Part shown: positions 58,119-64,000 of the stretch, piece after piece
Position numbering within the stretch: the first letter of the stretch is position 1
How the letters are laid out: each line of letters opens with the position of its first letter
Assembly: GCF_003716325.1 (NCBI RefSeq)
Contig: NZ_RDSR01000006.1
Span: forward strand, 81,272 to 145,271
Origin: Cryobacterium tepidiphilum
GTDB lineage: Bacteria; Actinomycetota; Actinomycetes; Actinomycetales; Microbacteriaceae
Direction: 5' to 3'
DNA length: 64,000 nt
Position numbers and translations under genes: made by a program
Notes under the pieces: generated by a model
What the model was told of the DNA's origin: nothing
Seen by the model: only the letters and a program-made list of their open reading frames with translations
Database searches by the model: none

Positions 58119-59120
58119 ATGAAAGTCGTCGTCTACATCCTCTCTGTGCTCATCGCCACCGCTCTGATTGGTGGCGGCGCCTTCCTTGTCGCTGTCACCA
58201 CGCCGGACCCTGGCAGTTGGCTGATCTTCCTGGCCACGATGGCGCTCACCGTCTTTGTTTACGGGCCGTTGGTGCTCGGTTCGATGCTGGCGTACTGGGA
58301 TGCGAAGAGGTCCGATGCGAGCAAACGGTACTTCGCCTGGTGGTACCGAATCGTCGTGGGCCTCGAGGTGCTGGCCGCCATCGGGATCGTGATTTTCGCC
58401 ATGCTGGCCGACGCCCCCGTTTGGCTGCCGGTGCTGTTCATCGCTGTGGGCGCGGCTCTGATCATGGTCGCCGTGTTCGTCGGAGCCTGGTTGCGCAAGC
58501 GGGAGGAAGCACGAGCGCCCGTCGAGCGGCCCTGGCTGCCGCTGACGCGGCGCGAGATTCTCCGAAAGATCACCAAGATGGTTGTGACCTTCGTCGGTGC
58601 CTTCGTTATCGGACTTGCCCTTCTTGCCCTGTTCGCGCGGGAGATCTTCACAGAGTCTCTGGTTCAGGCCCTGGGTCTCGCGGTCGGCGTCGCCTTCTTC
58701 GCCGCCGCGATGGCGGGCATTCTCGTGACGATGCCGCTCTTTCGGCAGATTCGGGAGATCGTGGGGCGTGACGCGGGTCAGGTGAGGAAGCTCGCGAAGG
58801 TCGTGCTGAAGGGCAAGCGTCTCGACCTTGACGAGGAGGAGCAGGTCGATGCGACCAAGTATGCCGCGGTCGCGGCGATCATGCTGCCGTTCCAGCTCGC
58901 GTACATGATGCTGCTCTACGCCGGCATCATTCTCCAGCAGGTGCAATTGCTCGCGAACCCGGTGGCGAGGCAACTTGTCATCCCGATGTTGGCGCTTTTG
59001 GTGCTGCTCCTGGTCGTTGTCGTGCCATTCAGTGTGCGTTACATCCGACGCGCGCGAGCCTACGCACGCGAACACGAAGACCTCGTGCCGGCGGTCAGCC
59101 CGGTTCCGTCGGCGTCCTGA
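58119..59120 (+). CDS. Hypothetical multi-pass membrane protein
   Basis: A 333-residue protein with about eight hydrophobic segments in three groups (residues about 1-60, 80-125, 150-205, 250-305). An acidic loop KGKRLDLDEEEQ lies between. Not recognised. The start follows GAAAGG. It uses slightly more A/T-ending codons than its neighbours, which may hint at later acquisition near tRNA-Thr. Confidence 0.68.
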   Translation: MKVVVYILSVLIATALIGGGAFLVAVTTPDPGSWLIFLATMALTVFVYGPLVLGSMLAYWDAKRSDASKRYFAWWYRIVVGLEVLAAIGIVIFAMLADAPVWLPVLFIAVGAALIMVAVFVGAWLRKREEARAPVERPWLPLTRREILRKITKMVVTFVGAFVIGLALLALFAREIFTESLVQALGLAVGVAFFAAAMAGILVTMPLFRQIREIVGRDAGQVRKLAKVVLKGKRLDLDEEEQVDATKYAAVAAIMLPFQLAYMMLLYAGIILQQVQLLANPVARQLVIPMLALLVLLLVVVVPFSVRYIRRARAYAREHEDLVPAVSPVPSAS

Positions 59121-59265
59121 GCGGGAGCCCCCTGCGCCCGGACTCGCCCGATCGGGCGCATCCGTTGGCGAAGCACCGCGGTACAGGGTGGGGGCCGGTG
59201 ATACCGCCGGCCACGGTCGTTCGGGTTGCCCGCTCTGGGGCGCGCGCCCGGATGAGAGACGCGCA

Positions 59266-59324
59266 CCTCACAACGGGAGAGGATGAACGGCCGTGGCCGA
59301 CGCCTGTCCCACGCCGTTGTGAGG
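59266..59324. repeat. Palindromic element with 11-bp arms
   Basis: CCTCACAACGG (59266-59276) and CCGTTGTGAGG (59314-59324) are perfect inverted arms around 37 bp. It lies between the convergent membrane protein and msrB genes. The remainder of 59121-59393 has no gene. Confidence 0.68.
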
Positions 59325-59393
59325 CGTTAACCAGTCAAGCATCGCGACCGGCCGCCGAACCGGAATGAAACCGAACCGTTAGGTTCGCGCGTG

Positions 59394-59795
59394 CTACTCG
59401 GCGGGCTTGAAGTCCAGCGAGAGCGAGTTCATGCAGTACCGGTCACCGGTCGGGGTGCCGAATCCGTCAGGGAAGACGTGGCCGAGGTGAGACCCGCAAC
59501 GCGCACAGCGCACCTCGGTGCGCACCATGCCGAGCGTGTTGTCCTCGATGAGCTCGACCGCTTCCGGCCGAACCGACTCGTAGAAGCTCGGCCAGCCGCA
59601 GTGCGACTCGAACTTCGTTCCGCTCTTGAACAGCTCGTTCCCGCAGGCGGCGCAGGCGTACACGCCCGCACGGCTCTCGTCGAGCAGCTCACCCGTCCAT
59701 GCCCGCTCGGTTCCGGCCTTCCGCAACACGGCGTACTTCTCGTCGCCAAGCTCCTCGCGCCATTCCGCTTCAGACTTCGTGACCTCGTAGTCCAT
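59394..59795 (-). CDS. msrB: Peptide-methionine (R)-S-oxide reductase
   Basis: Repairs oxidised methionine. At 133 residues the length is typical. The zinc site is CAAC and CARC, the catalytic Cys is in RYCMNSLSLDF, and CGWPSFYESV is conserved. ATG 59795 follows GGAGCC. A TAGGCT on the same strand near 59840 is a likely -10. Confidence 0.95.
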   Translation of the reverse strand: MDYEVTKSEAEWREELGDEKYAVLRKAGTERAWTGELLDESRAGVYACAACGNELFKSGTKFESHCGWPSFYESVRPEAVELIEDNTLGMVRTEVRCARCGSHLGHVFPDGFGTPTGDRYCMNSLSLDFKPAE

Positions 59796-60031
59796 GTCGG
59801 GCTCCTTCCTCTGCGGACCGTCCCGATCGCGGTCCTCCCTTAGCCTAAACTCGCCCGGTATCCGGCACATTCCGTGTTACGCCACTGCCCAGCGCATTCC
59901 CATCCTCGGCCGTTCGCGCCGACGTGCCGGGTGCCACTCGCCCCACGCCGACCCGCCTCGACGGACTCCCAGACGTTGCCAAATAAGATGACCGTGACGT
60001 TCCCAGTCGGGGATCGTCGGGGGAGGACGCC

Positions 60032-60448
60032 ATGCTGAGTGATCAGGGCAGCGACGCGCGCGAGGCCGCCCCCGAGGCATCCGCTGACACCGAACCGCAG
60101 CAGGCAGAGCCACACGCCGAGCCCGGCGCCGACGCCGACGGGCTCACCGCGCGCGAGCAGGCGATCCTCGCCTTCGAGCGGCAGTGGTGGAGCCATGCCG
60201 GCGCCAAAGAAGAGGCCATCCGCACCCGGCTGGGGCTCTCCGCGGCCCGGTACTATCAACTGCTGGGTGCGCTTATCGACTCCCCGCACGCCCTCGCCGC
60301 CGACCCGATGTTGGTGAAACGGCTGCAACGGATGCGCCACGCCAGGAACGAGGCACGCGCGCGTCGCTCACTGGGACCGACACCCTCCACCCCCGCTCCC
60401 GGCCGGTCGGCCGGCGCAGCCCGCCCCACGAGGACCGAATCAGACTGA
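60032..60448 (+). CDS. DUF3263 protein
   Basis: A 138-residue protein. The DUF3263 helix-turn-helix-like core (about residues 38-95, FERQWWSHAGAKEEAIR and SAARYYQLLGALID) is flanked by acidic and basic disordered tails. This domain is restricted to actinobacteria and precedes a LytR_C gene here as elsewhere. Start preceded by GGGGGAGGA. Confidence 0.85.
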   Translation: MLSDQGSDAREAAPEASADTEPQQAEPHAEPGADADGLTAREQAILAFERQWWSHAGAKEEAIRTRLGLSAARYYQLLGALIDSPHALAADPMLVKRLQRMRHARNEARARRSLGPTPSTPAPGRSAGAARPTRTESD

Positions 60449-60450
60449 CG

Positions 60451-61059
60451 ATGCCGAGTAACTATCCGAAAGACCGTTTCGACAACCTTCCCCGCAAGAT
60501 CGACCGTGTCGGCGCGCACCGCCCGCCGGCGCGCGGCGGTCGGGGGTGGATCGCGTTCTGGTGGGCGCTGGCTGCCACGGTGCTGTTGATCGCGATCGGT
60601 GTCGTCGGATTGTTCATCCTCGACCACCGGCTTGACGTCGCCCTGCCCGGCAAACAGCCGGCAGCCCAGACGCCGGCGCCCACCGCGACGGCGACTGCGA
60701 CTGCGACCCCCACGCCGACGCCCACGCCCACGCCCACGCCCGAGGCGACCCTCGACCCCGACGCCGGGGTCACCGTGCTGAACGGCTCGCAAGGGTTCGG
60801 TGTGGCCGGTGCCGTCTCGGAGACGCTCGGCGACGCCGGCTGGAGCATCACCTCGACCGGCGACGCCGACTCCGAGGACATCCCGTCGACCACCGTCTAC
60901 TACTCCGACCCGGAGCTCGAGGGGGCGGCCCGGGGTGTGCTCGACGACATCATCGACACCATTCCCACGGCCACGCTGGCGCTCTCCGACGACTACGCGG
61001 AAAGCGACGCGGACATCACCGTGGTCGTCGGGAACGACTACCCGCCGCTCTCCCAGTAG
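60451..61059 (+). CDS. LytR C-terminal domain membrane protein
   Basis: A 202-residue protein. A membrane helix (about residues 34-58) and a Thr/Pro/Ala repeat linker (about 70-97) lead to a LytR_C domain (about 102-200, starting GVTVLNGSQGFGVAG). It is outside the cell and associated with the wall; its function is not settled. It starts two bases after the DUF3263 stop, so cotranscribed. Confidence 0.87.
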   Translation: MPSNYPKDRFDNLPRKIDRVGAHRPPARGGRGWIAFWWALAATVLLIAIGVVGLFILDHRLDVALPGKQPAAQTPAPTATATATATPTPTPTPTPTPEATLDPDAGVTVLNGSQGFGVAGAVSETLGDAGWSITSTGDADSEDIPSTTVYYSDPELEGAARGVLDDIIDTIPTATLALSDDYAESDADITVVVGNDYPPLSQ

Positions 61060-61112
61060 TGCCGGCAGTAGTACCGGCCCGAAAATTTCTGCCGTTCCCT
61101 CTGTCTTGCGGG

Positions 61113-61118
61113 TACACT
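61113..61118 (+). promoter_or_regulatory. Putative -10 box of the cold-shock gene
   Basis: TACACT, with a weak -35 region 17 bp upstream, would give a leader of about 60 nt before the cold-shock gene, in line with the structured leaders typical of csp mRNAs. Confidence 0.35.
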
Positions 61119-61185
61119 GCTTCGCTAGTATCTGCTCGTAGCACCGGCGCTGGGCGGGTGCCAGACACAGCAACGGGAGTTACAC

Positions 61186-61386
61186 ATGGCGAATGGGACC
61201 GTCAAATGGTTCAACGCTGAAAAGGGATTCGGCTTCATCACCGTCGACGGCGGGCAGGACGTGTTCGTGCACTACTCCGCCATCGACATGAACGGATACA
61301 AGGTGCTCGAGGAAGGCCAGAAGGTCGCCTTCGAGGTCGGCAGTGGGGCCAAGGGACCCCAGGCCGAGGCGGTCCGCCCCCTCTGA
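61186..61386 (+). CDS. cspA: Cold-shock protein
   Basis: A 66-residue OB-fold nucleic-acid-binding protein. The RNP motifs are KGFGFITV and VFVHYSAI. The start is [18 protein letters not shown], the usual actinobacterial form. It has GGGAG upstream and its own terminator. Confidence 0.97.
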   Translation: MANGTVKWFNAEKGFGFITVDGGQDVFVHYSAIDMNGYKVLEEGQKVAFEVGSGAKGPQAEAVRPL

Positions 61387-61443
61387 CACGCTTCCCCGCC
61401 GGCGCGAGATCCGTCACACGCCGCCGAGGACTGCTTACCCTTG

Positions 61444-61474
61444 CGAACGCCGCCCGCGGAACGGGCGGCGTTCG
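61444..61474 (+). terminator. Strong hairpin terminator after the cold-shock gene
   Basis: Perfect 13-bp arms CGAACGCCGCCCG and CGGGCGGCGTTCG around CGGAA, about 58 bases after the stop. Only a short T-containing tail follows. Confidence 0.72.
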
Positions 61475-61521
61475 TCATTCCCGCCGCCGTCCGCCGCCGC
61501 GCATCAGCCCTCCTCGTCGCC

Positions 61522-61547
61522 TTGCACTCTCCGCACGAGAGTGCCAG
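61522..61547. promoter_or_regulatory. Degenerate CIRCE element overlapping the groEL promoter
   Basis: GCACTC-N9-GAGTGC (61524-61544) keeps the inner half-sites of CIRCE but not the outer TTA. It overlaps a promoter with TTGCAC (61522-61527) and CAGAAT (61545-61550) at 17-bp spacing. The centre lies 34 bp from that of the second CIRCE, about three helical turns. Confidence 0.75.
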
Positions 61548-61554
61548 AATCGGG

Positions 61555-61581
61555 TTAGCACTCTTGGGATTTGAGTGCTAA
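61555..61581. promoter_or_regulatory. CIRCE element (HrcA operator) of groEL
   Basis: A consensus TTAGCACTC-N9-GAGTGCTAA. HrcA represses groEL through this inverted repeat. It lies 42 bp before the groEL start. Confidence 0.95.
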
Positions 61582-63252
<1,671 letters not shown>

Positions 63253-63284
63253 GCGAGAGCACCATTCGCTAGAGCGATTCCACA

Positions 63285-63326
63285 CAGTGGGCGTCTCCCC
63301 CCGGGGAGGCGCCCACTGGCGTTTTT
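63285..63326 (+). terminator. Rho-independent terminator of groEL
   Basis: CAGTGGGCG ... CGCCCACTG with CTCC/GGAG forms a long stem, followed by GCGTTTTT (63319-63326), 33 bases after the stop. Confidence 0.92.
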
Positions 63327-63335
63327 CCGGCCGTG

Positions 63336-63626
63336 CTAACGGGCGAACAGGTGCGCGTTCGCCTGCTCGGTCTCGGCGTACTGCTGGCCGGCCTGCCCGA
63401 GGGCCTCGTTGATCTGCGCGAGGCTCTCCGCCACGCGCTGCTGGGTGCTCCGCCAGTCGGCGATGACGCCGTTGAAGGCGCTGGCCGCCTGGCCCACCCA
63501 CGACCCCTGCAGGTTGGTGAGCTGCGCGAGCATGCCGCTCACCTCGCCCTCGATGCGCGCCGCCGACTGCCGCACGGCCGACGCGGCGCTGAACACCTCT
63601 TCGCTGTCCACCTGGAACCGGGTCAT
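63336..63626 (-). CDS. WXG100 family protein (ESAT-6-like)
   Basis: A 96-residue two-helix hairpin protein with WVG near residue 43 and a C-terminal YAETE-type secretion-like motif. WXG100 proteins are substrates of type VII secretion. No Ess/Esx ATPase is in the window. The start has AAAGGAG. It converges with groEL just after the terminator. Confidence 0.88.
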   Translation of the reverse strand: MTRFQVDSEEVFSAASAVRQSAARIEGEVSGMLAQLTNLQGSWVGQAASAFNGVIADWRSTQQRVAESLAQINEALGQAGQQYAETEQANAHLFAR

Positions 63627-63796
63627 GACGCTCCTTTCCTCGCAACGGATGCCGCCACGCTAGGCCGCCACGCGGCATCCGCGACCGGAGAGCGGGCGGC
63701 CGGTGCACAAGTGCTCACCCGACGGGGCTGGGGAGGACGCGGACCCCGCGCCCCGTGCCCCCTCGCCCTCGCCGTCTGCGCTCGGCGGCCCGTCTA

Positions 63797-63865
63797 CGCT
63801 CGCGAGTGCGGGCTAACTGCCGCCTTCGGAGCTGGCGGGCGACATCAAGCGCGCACTCGCGAGCG
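63797..63865. repeat. Palindromic element, family B variant, copy 1
   Basis: Arms CGCTCGCGAGTGCG and CGCACTCGCGAGCG enclose GGGCTAACTGCCGCCTTCGG, which shares its core with the 35-kb copies (GTGCGGGCT..CTGCCGCCTTC). Length is 69 bp. Confidence 0.8.
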
Positions 63866-63873
63866 TGGCTGAC

Positions 63874-63934
63874 CGCGAGTGCGGGCTAACTGCCGCCTTC
63901 GGAGCTGGCGGGCGACATCAAGCGCGCACTCGCG
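63874..63934. repeat. Palindromic element, family B variant, copy 2
   Basis: An identical core to copy 1, with arms CGCGAGTGCG and CGCACTCGCG, in direct orientation eight bases away. The gap from 63627 to 63940 holds no gene that I can support. Confidence 0.8.
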
Positions 63935-63940
63935 CGCGGG

Positions 63941-64000
63941 CTAGGAGGCGGAGGGAGCGGCCGCGAGGGACTGCGGGGCGGCGGGCGAGCCGGCGAGGGG
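63941..64000 (-). CDS. Possible C-terminal end of a leftward gene (partial)
   Basis: On the minus strand, 19 codons of Ala/Pro/Ser-rich sequence end in TAG at 63941-63943. High GC at third positions is compatible with a real C-terminus. Too short to identify. Confidence 0.25.
   Translation of the reverse strand, partial: PLAGSPAAPQSLAAAPSAS

Overview
The window is very GC-rich (roughly 70 % by eye) and densely coded, with stop/start overlaps of the ATGA and GTGA type. It fits the chromosome of an actinobacterium, most likely of the family Microbacteriaceae. The markers are mycothiol synthase beside a GlnR-type regulator, CarD followed by ispDF-cysS-rlmB, ppk beside a MutT1-type Nudix/phosphatase fusion, a WXG100 protein, DUF3263 and DUF4032 proteins, and many leaderless genes with a TANNNT -10 box six or seven bases before the start codon. 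The family assignment is inference. I see no rRNA, phage, insertion sequence or CRISPR array.

Layout. 1-2 kb: end of purN, then purH. 2-2.6 kb: tandem intergenic repeat. 2.6-6.3 kb: heterodimeric ABC exporter. 6.3-9.7 kb: alkyltransferase-like protein, acetyltransferase, icd, a pair of palindromic elements, a small membrane protein and a lipoprotein. 9.7-17.5 kb: minus-strand operon of a YrdB-like protein, two very large FtsX-type permeases and two ATPases. 17.6-18.6 kb: VapBC toxin-antitoxin and an unknown gene. 18.7-24.6 kb: purU and assorted redox, DinB and membrane genes. 24.6-26.9 kb: a ZTP riboswitch before glyA-folD. 27-33 kb: gamma carbonic anhydrase, then the galactose cluster (galK and galT leftward, deoR-type regulator and galM rightward) and a DUF445 gene. 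33-36 kb: DNA alkylation repair protein, tRNA-Lys, small genes and more palindromes. 36-41 kb: mutT1-ppk and a flavin monooxygenase. 41-45.8 kb: mshD-glnR, small membrane proteins, nitrobindin-like protein, YgfZ, gpmA. 45.8-49 kb: glycosyltransferase and MFS transporter. 49-54 kb: lipoprotein, carD, ispDF, cysS, rlmB. 54-59 kb: DUF4032, UgpC-type ATPase, DsbA-like protein, tRNA-Thr, membrane protein. 59-64 kb: msrB, DUF3263, LytR_C, cold-shock gene, CIRCE-controlled groEL, WXG100.

Functional links. purN, purH, purU, glyA and folD all serve folate one-carbon and purine metabolism, and the ZTP riboswitch ties glyA-folD to folate shortage. galK, galT and galM form the Leloir route under a DeoR-type repressor. 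mshD, msrB, the DinB/mycothiol protein and the nitrobindin-like protein point to thiol and oxidative-stress functions.

Most unusual. The window carries several families of short palindromic elements in gene gaps. One, with 14-bp inverted ends (GTCGCTAACTCCGG / CCGGAGTTAGCGAC), lies inside galK and is translated as about 33 extra residues. This resembles the protein-coding palindromic elements known from Rickettsia. A second DNA-level signal is the recurring word CGGATG/CATCCG, often as inverted pairs inside genes.
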